Below, in pieces: positions 1 through 9,500 of a DNA stretch of 46,999 nt; positions within the stretch are counted from its first letter, which is position 1; the number at the start of each line of letters is the position of its first letter. The DNA is from Halorubrum lipolyticum DSM 21995 (GTDB lineage: Archaea; Halobacteriota; Halobacteria; Halobacteriales; Haloferacaceae). The stretch covers positions 1 to 46,999 of the forward strand of contig NZ_AOJG01000015.1 of NCBI RefSeq assembly GCF_000337375.1, in the 5' to 3' direction. Both the position numbers and the translations under genes were made by a program. The notes beneath the pieces are model-generated. The model saw nothing but the letters and a program-made list of their open reading frames with translations, had not been told where the DNA came from and did no database searches.

Positions 1-25
1 GCTCAGAGATGTGTATAAGAGACAG
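1..25. other. Residual Nextera sequencing adapter
   Basis: Bases 7-25 match the 19-base Tn5 mosaic end used in Nextera libraries exactly (AGATGTGTATAAGAGACAG). Bases 1-6 resemble the end of the read-2 adapter with one mismatch. This is library DNA left on the contig end, not genomic sequence. Coordinates and translations before base 26 should be ignored. Confidence 0.96.
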
Positions 26-708
26 ACCCAGTCGTGGTAGAACCCGCGGTCGTCTTCCTCCAAGATCGTCACGCCGACCTCGGCGCCGTGGCCCGCGCAC
101 ACCGCAGCCTGATGCGGTTTCTCCGCGAGCCGCCCGGCCGCGTACAACCCGTCGACGCCGGTCCGTCCGCGCTCGTCGGTGTCGACGTACGACTTCCCGC
201 GGTCGAGGATCCCGACCCCGTCGATATCCGCGAGATACCCGACCTCGTTCTTCGTCGCGGCGACGACGTACCGGGCCCGAAGCGGGTCGCTGTTGTCACC
301 GGGCGCGTCGGCGTCGTCGCGGTCGCCCCGGTCGTCCCGGTCGCCGTCGACCGCGACGACGAACCGGGCGGCGTCGGACGGGTCGGAGCCGTCCGCGTCA
401 TCGGAATCGACCGCCGAGACCCGCGTCACGCGGCCGTCGAACCGGTCTGCGCCCGCGGTCTCGGCCTGCTCGGCGAGGAGGTCGAGCAGTCGCCGGGCGT
501 CCACGCCGAGCGGGAACCCGGGGAAGTTCTCCAGGTGCGCGTTCCGCCGGAGGATCGATTCGCCCGGGTCGACGACGAGCGTGTCGAGCCCCTGCCGGGC
601 CGTGAACACGGCCGCCGAGAGGCCGGCGACGCCCCCGCCGACGACGACCACGTCGCGGGGATCGCCCGAGTCGCGGTCGCGGTCCGCGGGCGCCTCGTCA
701 CCGCTCAT
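26..708 (-). CDS. NAD(P)/FAD-dependent oxidoreductase, C-terminus cut off by contig end
   Basis: About 227 codons are present, reading in from the ATG at 708 with no stop before the adapter. A Rossmann FAD-binding motif near residues 20-36 (VVVVGGGVAGLSAA) is followed by ENFPGFPLGV, typical of thioredoxin-reductase-like haloarchaeal proteins. A second nucleotide-binding region ends with GVDGLYAAGRL, the usual FAD-contacting motif. No CxxC redox pair is visible, so it is probably not a true thioredoxin reductase. An Asp/Arg-rich insert (DRDDRGDRDDAD) sits mid-protein. The ATG overlaps the stop of a small upstream open frame as ATGA. Substrate is unknown. Confidence 0.85.
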
Positions 709-996
709 CGGTCGTCCCTCCGTTCGATCCGTCCGGGCCGCGAGTCGTCGCTGTCGATCGCCATACGCGTCGGCGCGCGCGAGTCGTCGTAGTCGCTTCG
801 GTCCGGAGCGGTCCGGATTCCGGCCGCTCCCGCGACGCCGCGGGCGGGGCGAAGCGCGGTCATCGCCTCACTCGAACCGGGCGCTCCGCCGCGATGAACG
901 GCTCGTCGCGGTCGGCCGCCGCGAACGCGAGGTCGCCGCCGTCGCCGCGCGACCACTCGCCCGTAACGCAACCGATTCGATATAGCCGACTACGGT
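709..996 (-). other. Intergenic region with a possible small leader ORF
   Basis: No recognised gene lies between the FAD oxidoreductase and RIO2. A TATA-like CTATATC (minus strand, 979-985) could drive the oxidoreductase. A minus-strand frame from ATG 863 to stop 705 (52 aa, very Arg/Asp-rich) overlaps the oxidoreductase start by ATGA, so it might be a coupled small gene. Another frame ending at 860 reads protein-like (DLAFAAADRDEPFIAAERP) but has no start codon and may be a gene remnant. Neither resembles a family I know. Confidence 0.3.
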
Positions 997-1911
997 TTAC
1001 GCCTCGCCAAACGCTCGGATCGTTTTAAAAGAGCCGTCGACGATCGCGTCCGCGATCCCGCCGATGTCACCCTCGCGCGGCACCTCGTGGGGGTACTTCC
1101 GGCCGAAGTACCGCAGGAGGTTCTCCACGTCGCGTTCGAGGAACTCGCGGGCGTTCTCGTGGTCGACGGGGACCGCCTGCGGCCAGTCGAAGATCGTGAC
1201 GCCGCTCTCCGCGACCGCGACGTTGTGTTCGGACATGTCCGCGTGGATCCACCCGAGGTCGTAGGCGGTCGCCAGCTCGCGGAGGACGAGGTCGAGAACG
1301 CCCACGGCCTGCTCGGGATCGAGTTTCGCGCGCGCGAGCTCGACGCCGTCGAACTTGTCCATCACGATGGCGTGGCGGTTGTGGTCGACCGGCCGCGGCA
1401 CCGACACGTCGGGGTACAGCGCCTCCATCGCCTCGTACTCGCGCTCGGCCGCCTTCCGCGCGGTGTACAGCCACGAGACGTGGTCGCGGTCGGCGGTGTA
1501 CTCGCGCCCGCGGTTCACCTCGCGGAAGTTGGTGTACCCCTCGCGGTGGTACTTCAACGCGAGCGGCTTGAACGACTGCGCCTCGTACACGTCTCCCTCC
1601 TTCCCGAACCCCAGGGGCGAGCCCACCCCGTCGATGGTCTCGCGCTCGGCGAAGGTGCGGAGCGCCAGGGCGTCGTACCCCTCGAAGGTGAGCTGGTACC
1701 CCTCGTACTGGATCGTCTTCCGTTCGATCAGCTCGCGGTCGAGGCACCGGTCGATCCGGTAGTCGACCTCCTCGCGCGTCAGGTCGGCGTAGTCGGGGAT
1801 CTTGTCCCGGCGGACCCACTCGGAGAAGCGCATCCCCTGCTCGACGCCCGAGAGGAGATAGAAGTCCTCGGGGTCGAGCTCGGCCATGTCGCCGGCGACG
1901 TTTCGAACCAT
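997..1911 (-). CDS. rio2: RIO2-type serine/threonine kinase
   Basis: This 304-residue protein is a RIO2 atypical kinase/ATPase, known to act in late maturation of the small ribosomal subunit. Residues 1-90 form the N-terminal winged-helix domain typical of RIO2. The nucleotide loop is GFGKEGDVYE (101-110), the probable catalytic lysine is K120, the hinge is around VMDKFDG (183-189), the catalytic loop is HADMSEHN (223-230, Asp225) and the metal-binding motif is FDWPQ (241-245, Asp242). The frame stays open upstream to 2088, but the ATG at 1911 gives the family start (MVRNVA) and sits 24-29 bases after a TATA-like box, so the transcript is probably leaderless. Confidence 0.95.
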   Translation of the reverse strand: MVRNVAGDMAELDPEDFYLLSGVEQGMRFSEWVRRDKIPDYADLTREEVDYRIDRCLDRELIERKTIQYEGYQLTFEGYDALALRTFAERETIDGVGSPLGFGKEGDVYEAQSFKPLALKYHREGYTNFREVNRGREYTADRDHVSWLYTARKAAEREYEAMEALYPDVSVPRPVDHNRHAIVMDKFDGVELARAKLDPEQAVGVLDLVLRELATAYDLGWIHADMSEHNVAVAESGVTIFDWPQAVPVDHENAREFLERDVENLLRYFGRKYPHEVPREGDIGGIADAIVDGSFKTIRAFGEA

Positions 1912-1934
1912 ACGCGCCCCTACTCCGGCGATTC

Positions 1935-1940
1935 CTAAAA
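1935..1940 (-). promoter_or_regulatory. TATA-like box of rio2
   Basis: TTTTAG on the minus strand begins 29 bases before the rio2 ATG at 1911, the spacing expected for a leaderless haloarchaeal transcript. Supported by sequence and spacing only. Confidence 0.5.
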
Positions 1941-2129
1941 GGGACGCGCGTTCGGTAGGCGGCGGGATAAAGCGGATACCGCGATAGTAAATCGGTAGAA
2001 GGGCGGGACGGACGGTCGCGCGACGCCGAGCGCAACCGCTTTCGGACGGGACGCCCACGTGGGACGCATGCACGCGGACGGAGCGCACGGTGGAGCCGGT
2101 GGCCGATCGCGGGGCGCGGGTGGTGGACG

Positions 2130-3035
2130 GTGACCGCGCCGTCGGGCGACTGGCGGCTGATCCGGGAGGAGTCGCGGCCGGGACCGATGCAGATGGCCCT
2201 CGACGAGGTCGCGGCGGAGACGGCGGCCGCCGGCGGCCCGGCCACCGTCCGGACGTATCGGTGGGACCCGAGCTGTCTCACGCTCGGCTACCGACAGGAC
2301 CCGGAGACGGTCGACTGGGCGTTCTGCGAGCGCGAGGGGATCGACGTGACTCGGCGCCAGACCGGCGGCGGCGGGATCTACCACGACGCGCGCGGCGACA
2401 TCGCGTACTCGATCGCGGTCCCGGCCGCCGACGTGCCGGGGGAGCTGCTCGACTGCTACCACCTGCTCTGTGAGCCCGTCCTCGACGCGTTCGATCGGCT
2501 CGGGATCGACGCGGGCTACGTCGAGGAGTCGGTGCCGGAGATCTACCATCCGGCCTGTTACCTGCGGGAGCTGCATCCGGCACACGACGTGGTCGCCGGG
2601 AGTTCCGATGACAGCGACGAACGCCGGCGGAAGATCGCCGGCAACGCCCAGTACCGGAAGCGAGACGCCGTGATCCAGCACGGTTCGCTCACCTTCTCGG
2701 TCGAGGCGGAGCGCCACCTCGGGACGTTCGCGGACCCGCCGGTAACGCCCGCCGAGTTCCGCGACCGGGTCGTCGGGATGGACGAGCTGGCCGACGTCGA
2801 TCGGGGGGACGCGGTCGCGGCGGTGGAGGCCGCGCTCGTTGCGTGGGTGGCGGGGGAAGACGACGGCCGCGAGGGCGTCGACAACGACAGCGAGGGCGTC
2901 GCCCTCGACCGCGACGGTTCGTGGACCGACGCGGAGCTGCGGCGCGCCGAGGAGCTCGTCGAGACGAAGTACCGGGACGAGGAGTGGGTCCGGACGCGTC
3001 CCGGGAACAAGAGGGCCGGAGCCGGAAGCGGGTAA
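2130..3035 (+). CDS. lplA: Lipoate--protein ligase A family protein
   Basis: The 301-residue protein belongs to the biotin/lipoate A/B ligase family, which attaches lipoate (or octanoate) to acceptor proteins such as 2-oxoacid dehydrogenase E2 and glycine cleavage H. Visible motifs are RRQTGGGGIYHD (about 75-86), an ACYLRE segment near 141, and KIAGNAQYRKRDAVIQHGSL (about 163-182), which holds the lipoyl-AMP lysine region. The C-terminal third (about 235-301) is acidic and low in complexity. The GTG start at 2130 is the best fit; no strong TATA box lies at -27. A 21-codon frame from 2068 ends across this GTG (GTGA). A LipM-type octanoyltransferase cannot be excluded. Confidence 0.88.
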   Translation: MTAPSGDWRLIREESRPGPMQMALDEVAAETAAAGGPATVRTYRWDPSCLTLGYRQDPETVDWAFCEREGIDVTRRQTGGGGIYHDARGDIAYSIAVPAADVPGELLDCYHLLCEPVLDAFDRLGIDAGYVEESVPEIYHPACYLRELHPAHDVVAGSSDDSDERRRKIAGNAQYRKRDAVIQHGSLTFSVEAERHLGTFADPPVTPAEFRDRVVGMDELADVDRGDAVAAVEAALVAWVAGEDDGREGVDNDSEGVALDRDGSWTDAELRRAEELVETKYRDEEWVRTRPGNKRAGAGSG

Positions 3036-3091
3036 CGTCGCGGAACGGGGGTGAGTCCGCGCGAGACGGTGGCCGGCCGGTTCCGAAGGGG

Positions 3092-3099
3092 CTTTTTCC
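3092..3099 (+). promoter_or_regulatory. TATA-like box of nfo
   Basis: CTTTTTCC lies 21-28 bases before the ATG at 3120 and is the only T-rich stretch nearby. Its position fits a leaderless nfo transcript. Confidence 0.45.
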
Positions 3100-3119
3100 G
3101 ACGCTCGCCTGGGAACGGT

Positions 3120-3995
3120 ATGAGTCTCAAGGTCGGCGCGCACGTCTCCATCTCCAGTTCGAGAGCGTCCAGCGATCCGGAAACGCCGCCGTACGGAAAC
3201 ATCGCGAACGCGGTGTTCAGACAGACGCAGTTCGGCGGCAACTGCGGACAGATATTCACCCACTCGCCGCAGGTGTGGCAGGATCCGGACATCGGCGACG
3301 AGGAGGCAGAGCAGTTCCGGGAGGAGAGCGAGCGCGAGCTGGAGGGTCCGTGGGTGATCCACACCTCCTACCTCGTCAACCTCTGTACGCCCAAGGAGGG
3401 GCTCCGCGAGAAGTCGCTCGACTCGATGCAGAAGGAGGTCGACGCGGCCGACAAGCTCGGGATTCCGTACGTCAACGTCCACCTCGGCGCGCACACGGGG
3501 GCGGGCGTCGAGGGCGGGCTCGACAACGCCGCGTCGGTGATCGACGACCTCGACGTGCCCGAGGGCGTCACGATCCTGATCGAGAGCGACGCGGGCGCGG
3601 GCACGAAGCTCGGCGGCGAGTTCGAGCACCTCGCGGGAGTCATCGACCGGACCGAGACCGACATCGACGTCTGCGTCGACACCGCCCACGCGTTCGCGGC
3701 GGGCTACGACCTGTCGACGCCCGAGGCGGTCGACGAGACGGTCGCGGAGTTCGACGATGTGGTCGGGTTAGAACACCTCAGGTACGTCCACCTCAACGAC
3801 TCGAAACACGCCTGCGGAACCAACAAAGACGAGCACGCCCACATCGGCGAGGGGCTCATCGGCGAGGACGGGATGAGGCGGTTCCTCAACCACCCGGATC
3901 TGGCGGACGTACCGCTGGCACTAGAGACCCCGACCGAGGACGGCAAGAGCTTCGCGTGGAACATCGATAGGGTCCGCGAGCTCCGGGCCGAGTGA
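3120..3995 (+). CDS. nfo: Deoxyribonuclease IV (AP endonuclease Nfo)
   Basis: This 291-residue TIM-barrel metalloenzyme of the endonuclease IV family cuts 5' of abasic sites in base excision repair. Family motifs appear in order: GAHVSISSS near the N-terminus, [21 protein letters not shown] (usually EN-AGQG), [33 protein letters not shown] and the terminal LALETP. These carry the zinc-binding His, Glu and Asp residues. The ATG at 3120 gives the usual family N-terminus ([10 protein letters not shown]); the frame is open further upstream, but that part is Arg-rich and unlike the family. It lies downstream of lplA with its own TATA-like box. Confidence 0.95.
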   Translation: MSLKVGAHVSISSSRASSDPETPPYGNIANAVFRQTQFGGNCGQIFTHSPQVWQDPDIGDEEAEQFREESERELEGPWVIHTSYLVNLCTPKEGLREKSLDSMQKEVDAADKLGIPYVNVHLGAHTGAGVEGGLDNAASVIDDLDVPEGVTILIESDAGAGTKLGGEFEHLAGVIDRTETDIDVCVDTAHAFAAGYDLSTPEAVDETVAEFDDVVGLEHLRYVHLNDSKHACGTNKDEHAHIGEGLIGEDGMRRFLNHPDLADVPLALETPTEDGKSFAWNIDRVRELRAE

Positions 3996-4010
3996 GCCTC
4001 GGGGGACAGG

Positions 4011-4117
4011 GTCTCGGTCGAACTGGGTCTCGGTCGAACTAAGTCTCGGTCGAACTAAGTCTCGGCCGAACTGGGTCTCGGTCGAACTGGGTCTCGGTCG
4101 AACTGGGTGTCGACCGA
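4011..4117. repeat. 16-bp tandem repeat, six copies plus a degenerate seventh
   Basis: The unit GTCTCGGTCGAACTGG starts at 4011, 4027, 4043, 4059, 4075 and 4091. Units 2 and 3 end in AA and unit 4 carries one T-to-C change. A degenerate piece follows at 4107-4117. A 16-base period shifts frame with each copy, so it is unlikely to be coding. It lies just past the nfo stop codon. Confidence 0.95.
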
Positions 4118-4182
4118 AGCGAGCCCTCACGGGGGCGGAGCGGCGGGAATCAGTTGGATCTATTAAAAGCGTCCGACGCGGC

Positions 4183-4190
4183 TTTATATA
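4183..4190 (+). promoter_or_regulatory. TATA box of the 4213 membrane-protein gene
   Basis: TTTATATA lies 23-30 bases before the ATG at 4213, a near-ideal archaeal TATA box for a leaderless transcript. Confidence 0.7.
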
Positions 4191-4212
4191 CCCGGAGCCG
4201 CGATCCACGGGC

Positions 4213-4683
4213 ATGACCACCGCGAAGGCGCTGCTCCTCGGGGGACGGCGTCGGTTGGCCCTCACGATGGTCGGCGGGTTCGCCGGCGTCGTGGCGCTGG
4301 CGCTGGCGGTCGCGATCGTCGCCGACCTCGCCGACATCCGGACCGCGGCGGCGCTGACGGACCGGCTCGTCCCGCTGCTGGTGTTTTACGCGCCGGCGCC
4401 GATCGCGGCCGCCGGCGGGTACGCGCGCTGCGGCGGGCCGGCGTGTCTGACGGTGGGCGTCGTGCCCGCGCTCGTGTTCGCCACGCTCGTGGTCGTGGGC
4501 ACCGTGTTCGGCGTCCCCGGCGTGGGCGGGGGCGACGCGCCGCTCGGCGGGGTGACGATGTCGTTCGCGCTCGTCGGCCTGAGCGGGGCGTTCGTCGGTT
4601 ACTGCGCCGGCGTCACCGCGGCGCTCCTCGCGGACCTCGCGGGGATCGGCGGGGGCAGTGACGGCGACGGCGTCGACGACTGA
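4213..4683 (+). CDS. Hypothetical multi-pass membrane protein
   Basis: This 156-residue protein has four likely membrane segments: about 16-38, 50-66, 78-100 and 113-140. They are rich in Ala, Val, Leu and Gly, and the acidic tail (GGSDGDGVDD) is probably cytoplasmic. No catalytic motif is visible. The strong TATA box at 4183-4190 supports it as a real gene starting at the ATG at 4213. A separate TATA box precedes the next gene, so the two are probably not co-transcribed from one promoter only. I do not recognise the family. Confidence 0.7.
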   Translation: MTTAKALLLGGRRRLALTMVGGFAGVVALALAVAIVADLADIRTAAALTDRLVPLLVFYAPAPIAAAGGYARCGGPACLTVGVVPALVFATLVVVGTVFGVPGVGGGDAPLGGVTMSFALVGLSGAFVGYCAGVTAALLADLAGIGGGSDGDGVDD

Positions 4684-4693
4684 GTTCCGTACG

Positions 4694-4702
4694 TTTATTT
4701 TA
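4694..4702 (+). promoter_or_regulatory. TATA box of the 4724 methyltransferase
   Basis: TTTATTTTA is centred about 27 bases before the GTG at 4724. It supports that GTG over the in-frame ATG at 4658, which lies upstream of the box. Confidence 0.65.
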
Positions 4703-4723
4703 CCCTGCGTCGAACCCGGGGGC

Positions 4724-5530
4724 GTGCGACGCTTCTCCGCGGAGTACCTCGAACACACCCGCCGCGGGATGTGGACCGACGACCGGGGTGCCCTCGCGGA
4801 CCTCGACCTGCCGAGCCGCCGCCGCGTCCTCGACGCCGGCTGCGGCACCGGCGAGCTGACCCGCGTCCTCGACGCTGAGACGGGTCCCGACGCGACCGTG
4901 GTCGGCGTCGACGCGGACCCGGAGCTCCTGCGGGTCGCCCGCGAGGAGACCGGGCTCCCGTACGTCGTCGGCGACGCGACGCGACTCCCGATCCCGGACG
5001 ACGCCGTCGACCTCGCGGTCTGTCAGGCCCTCCTCATCAACCTCCCCGACCCGGCCGCCGCGGTCCGGGAGCTCGCTCGGGTCTCCTCGGGGCTGGTCGC
5101 CGCGATCGAGCCCGATAACGCCGACGTGACGGTGACCTCCACCGTCGGCGTCGAGGAGCGGTTGGAGCGGGAAGCGCGAGAGGCGTACCTTCGGGGGGTC
5201 GACACCGACGTGGCGCTCGGCGACCGGGTCCGCGAGGCGTTCGCGGCGGCGGGGCTCACCGACGTTCGGACGCGTCGGTACGTCCACGAGAAGCGGGTCG
5301 CGCCGCCGTACGCGGAGCCGGCGCTGACGGCCGCGGCGCGGAAGGCCTCGGGCGCGGGACTGGACGACCACCGCGAGGAGCTGATCGCGGCGACCTCCGA
5401 GACCGCGTACGACGACCTCCGGCGGCGCTGGCGCGAGATGGGCCGAGCGGTGGTCAACGCGATCGGGGAGGGCGAGTACGAGCGCGCCGAACGCGTCCCG
5501 TTCGACGTGACCGTGGGGCGGGTCGACTGA
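4724..5530 (+). CDS. Class I SAM-dependent methyltransferase
   Basis: The 268-residue protein carries SAM motif I as RVLDAGCGTGELTRVLD (about 33-49), an acidic motif II (VVGVDAD) and a motif IV region (DAVDLAVCQALLINLPDP), all typical of the Methyltransf_11/25 fold. The C-terminal third shows no recognisable domain. The GTG start (VRRFSAEYLEHTRRGMW) is preferred because a TATA box precedes it at leaderless spacing and the alternative upstream 22 residues look random. The substrate, whether small molecule or protein, cannot be told from sequence. It converges on scpA. Confidence 0.85.
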   Translation: MRRFSAEYLEHTRRGMWTDDRGALADLDLPSRRRVLDAGCGTGELTRVLDAETGPDATVVGVDADPELLRVAREETGLPYVVGDATRLPIPDDAVDLAVCQALLINLPDPAAAVRELARVSSGLVAAIEPDNADVTVTSTVGVEERLEREAREAYLRGVDTDVALGDRVREAFAAAGLTDVRTRRYVHEKRVAPPYAEPALTAAARKASGAGLDDHREELIAATSETAYDDLRRRWREMGRAVVNAIGEGEYERAERVPFDVTVGRVD

Positions 5531-5581
5531 ACGCGAGGAGAGAACGGTTCTGATGACACCGGTCGCCGTCCGGCGGCCGAC

Positions 5582-6547
5582 TCAGTCCGCGATCGCTTCC
5601 GACTCCGCGGTCATCGCCGACGGGTCCTTCACCCACAGGTCGCCGAACAGGTCGTCCTGCTGGAGCCGGACCGAGCCGCGGTGGGCCATGAACAGCAGCG
5701 CGAGGTACGTCATGAAGGGGCGACCGCCCGCCGTCTCGATCTCCGCGAACAGCACCTCGGTGCGCCCGCGGTCGAAGTGGGTCCGGAGGACGTTGTCGAT
5801 CTCCACGATCACCTCCTCGATGTCCTCGTCGTGAGTGCGGTCGGTCGCCTCGCCCGCGGTCGGCTCGCCGTCGCGTCGGAACTCGTCGCCCGTGTGGTAG
5901 TCGAGCGTCTGGGTGCCGCGGGCGTGGCCGTGCGGCGACTCCGAGGTGTCGTACTCGCGTGAGTCCTTCCACCACGAGCCGCGCTCGGCCTCGCGGAGCT
6001 CCCGGACCAGCTCGTCGAGCGTCTCCGGGGAGCCCCGGGTGTTCTTCCGTTCGAGCCGGCGGTCCATCTCCGCCTCCAGCTCGTCGATCGGGTCGAAGTC
6101 GCCGTCGGCGGGGTCGGGCGCGCCGCCCTCCATCGCGACCTCCCACGGCTCGGGCTCCGGCTCCTCGTCCTCCCCGTCGTCGTCGGCCAGCATCCCGTCG
6201 CTCTTCATCCGGAGCAGGACGCTGGCGTAGAAGAGCGCGCGGCCGGTCGTCCGGAGGTCCGTCTCGTCGAGCTTCTCCAAGAACGCGTCGGTCACCTGCA
6301 CGATGTCGATGTCCCACGGCTCGATCTCGCCCTCCTCGGCGAGCTGAACGAGGAGCTCGACGGGCTCGACCTCGTCGTCCTCGCGATCGGCGGCGGCGCC
6401 CTCGTCGCCGTCTCCGTCGCCCGCGCTGTCTCCGTCGCCCTCGCCGGCGTCCGTCGCGCCACCGACTCCGGGAGCGTCGCCGCCGTCGCGCTCGCTCGTC
6501 AGGTCGAGGTCCGGGACGCCGCCAGTCGACTCCGGCGGTTCAGTCAT
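5582..6547 (-). CDS. scpA: ScpA segregation/condensation kleisin
   Basis: This 321-residue kleisin bridges the SMC heads. A very acidic N-terminal tail (about 1-60, rich in Gly, Asp and Glu) is followed by the ScpA core VELLVQLAEEGEIEPWDIDIVQVTDAFLEKL (split here across about 63-93), which binds the SMC neck. A charged middle linker follows, then a C-terminal winged-helix region (VLFAEIETAGGRPFMTYLALLFMAHRG, about 267-293). Its ATG overlaps the end of smc by eight bases (ATGACTGA), so translation is likely coupled. No ScpB is visible in the window. Confidence 0.93.
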   Translation of the reverse strand: MTEPPESTGGVPDLDLTSERDGGDAPGVGGATDAGEGDGDSAGDGDGDEGAAADREDDEVEPVELLVQLAEEGEIEPWDIDIVQVTDAFLEKLDETDLRTTGRALFYASVLLRMKSDGMLADDDGEDEEPEPEPWEVAMEGGAPDPADGDFDPIDELEAEMDRRLERKNTRGSPETLDELVRELREAERGSWWKDSREYDTSESPHGHARGTQTLDYHTGDEFRRDGEPTAGEATDRTHDEDIEEVIVEIDNVLRTHFDRGRTEVLFAEIETAGGRPFMTYLALLFMAHRGSVRLQQDDLFGDLWVKDPSAMTAESEAIAD

Positions 6548-9500
6548 CCGCGGTCACCTCCTCGTCGCCGTCGTCGCCGAACTGCATCCCGGTGACCGCC
6601 GAGAGGTTGTCGCCCTGCATCGTGACGCCGATGGCGCGGTCGGAGCGCTCCAGCAGCGCCGAGCGGTGACCGACGACGACGAACTGGGCGTCCTCGGCCA
6701 GCTCCTCGATCATCTCGCCGACGCGCTCGGCGTTGACCGCGTCGAGGAACGCGTCGATCTCGTCGAGCGCGTAGAACGGCGCGGGGTTGTGCCGCTGGAT
6801 CGCGAAGATGAAGGAGAGCGCGGTCAGCGACTTCTCGCCGCCGCTCATCGCGTCGAGCCGCTGGACCGGCTTGTCGGCGGGCTGGGCCTTCATCGTCAGC
6901 CCCTCCTCGAACGGGTCCTCGGGGTTCTCCAAGAGGAGCTCGCCGCTGCCGGCGGAGAGGCGCGCGAAGATGTCCTCGAACTGGTCGTTGATCGACTCGA
7001 ACGTCTCCATGAACGTCCGCTTCTTCTCGGCCTCGTACCCCTCGATGCGCTCCTCGATCGCGTCGCGCTCCTCGACGAGCACGTCGCGGCGCTCCTGGAG
7101 CGTGTCCAGCGCCTCCTCGACCTCGTCGTACTCGTCGATCGCGAGCATGTTGACGGGTTCGAGCGCCTGCATCTCCGCCTCCAGCTCCTCGATCCGCGAC
7201 TCCACCTCGTCGAGGTCCGGGATCTCGTCGGCGTCGTACTCGCCGACCTGCGACTCCAGCTCGTCGATCTCCCACGCGAGCCGGTCGCGGCGGTCGGTGA
7301 GGTCCTCCAGGTCCGACTCCGCCTCCGCGACGAGCGAGCGCTGCTCGTCGCGCTCACGGGTCGCCTCGGCGATCTCCTCGCGGAGGTCCTCGCGGTCGGC
7401 CTTCAGCTCCGTCAGCTCCTCCTCGAGCTCCGCGATCGCCTCGCGTTTCGCCTCCAGCGTCTCCTCTCTCTCGTCGATTTCGGCCTCGTGTTCCGCGATC
7501 GCCTCCTCGGCCTCGGCCTTCCGGTTCTGCGCCGTCTCGACGGTGTCGTGGAGGTCGTCGACCGCGTCCTCGGCGTACCCCTTCTCCAGTTCGAGCTCGT
7601 TGCGCCGCCCGTCGAGCGAACTCATCCGGTCTTCCAGGTCAGAGATCTCGCCGCGGATCTCGTCGGCGCGCTCGGAGAGCTCCGGGATCTTCGAGTCGGC
7701 CAGCTCCGTCTCGATCTCGTCGATTTCGGCGTCGAGGTCGTCGATCTCGGCGTTCAGCTCGTCGATCTCGGCGTCGAGCTCCCTCATCTCCGCGTCGACC
7801 GACTCGCGTTCCGCCTCCAGCTCGTCGAGCTCGGTCTCTAACTCGTCGATACGGCTCTCGGCGTCCGCCAGCTCGCCTTCGGCGCGCTCGACGTCGGCTT
7901 CCAGCGACCGGACGCGATCGGCCGCGTCGGCCTTCCGGTCGCGCGCGTCGTCGATGTCGTCTTCGAGCGCGTCGACCTCGTCCTGGAGCGCCTGCCGTTC
8001 GTCCTCCAGCTCCGAGATCTCGGTCGCGAGCCGTTCGAGCTTGCCGCCGCCGGACTTCGTGAACGCGTAGCGGGAGCCGCCGCCCGACCCGCCGGTCATC
8101 GCGCCGGACTTCTCGACGAGGTCCCCGTCGAGGGTGACCATCCGGTAGTCGCCCATCAGGTCGCGAGCGGTCGCCATGTCCTCGACGACCAGCGTCGACC
8201 CGAGCACGTACGAGAAGATCGACTCGTACTCGCCGTCGTAGTCGACGAGGTTGCGCGCGAAGTCGACGACGCCCGGCACCGAGGGTTTCCGCGGGAGGCT
8301 CCGGTCGTCCATCTTGGTGATGGGGAGGAACGTCGCCCGGCCCGCGTTGCGCCGCTTGAGGTAGTCGATGCACGTCGAGCCCACGCCGTCGTCGTCGACG
8401 ACGACGTTCGCGAGCCGACCGCCGGCCGCCGTCTCGCAGGCCTCCGCGTACTCGGCCTCGACCGACCCGAGCTCGCCGACCGCGCCGTGGACCCCGTCGA
8501 TCCCGCCGTTCTTCACCTCGGTCACCGCGCGCGGCCACGAGGCGTCGCCGCGCTGGTCGGCCGCGGCCTCCAGCTTCGCGTACTCGTTCTGCTTCTCGCG
8601 GAGGTCCTCCTCGACCGTCTCCAGTTTCTCGCTCGTCTCAGCCTTCTCCGCGAACAGGTCCGCGACCGCGTCCTCGATCGTCTCCTCGTTCTTCTCGGCC
8701 TTGTCGAGCTCGCTGTGTAGCTCGGAGATCCGCGCTTTGTGCTCGGGAAGCGACTCGCGGGCCTCCTCCAGGTCGGTCCGCGCCTCGCTCACCGCGTTCG
8801 AACGCCGGCGGGCCTCGTCGAGCAGGCGGTCCTTCTCGCGCTGGAGCTCGTTCTTCTCCTCGCGCAGCGACTCGATCGCCTCCTTCTTCTCCGAGAGCTC
8901 CGCCTTCAGCTCGTCGAACTCGGTGTCGGCGCCCTCGATCTCGGCCTCCACGTCGGCGAGTTCGGAGCGCTTCGTGGCGATCTCCGACTTGACCGAGGCC
9001 TTCTCGACTTTCACCTCGCGGATCTCGGAGTCGAGCTCCTCGATCGTCTCCTCCTTGCGGTCGATCTGGACGAACGCGTCGCGCCGCTCGGTCTCGGCCT
9101 CCGCGGCGCGCTCCTCGGCGGCCTCGATCCTGTCCTCCAGCCGCGAGATTTCGCCTTTCACCTCCTCGATCTCCGACCGGATCTCAATCTGCTCGTCCTC
9201 GCCTTTCGTCTCGATCTCGTGGTTGAGGTCGGCCAGGTCCTCCTCTAACCGCGTGAGCTTCCCCTGTCTGGCGTCGAGTTCGGCGCGAAGCTCCTCGAGT
9301 TCGGCCTCGGCGTCGTCGATGTCGTCCTCGACGCCCGCGAGCGTCTCCCGTTTCTCCTCCAGCTCGGAGGCCTTGAGGAAGCCGCGGTACTCCTCGAGCT
9401 CGTCGCGGAACTGCTGGTACTGGAGGGCGGTCTCGCGCTCGTCGGCCAGCTGATCGAGCCGGTCTTGCTTCTCGCCGATCCGGAGGTCGGCCTCCTCGAT

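Noticed and set aside
4011-4117. Possible CRISPR array
   Set aside because: Units are directly adjacent at 16 bp with no spacers and no cas genes anywhere in the window.
6787-9453. Long Ser-rich plus-strand frames across smc
   Set aside because: Exact antisense of coiled-coil codons (GAG/GAC read as CTC/GTC and shifted to TCG/TCC). The real gene is smc.
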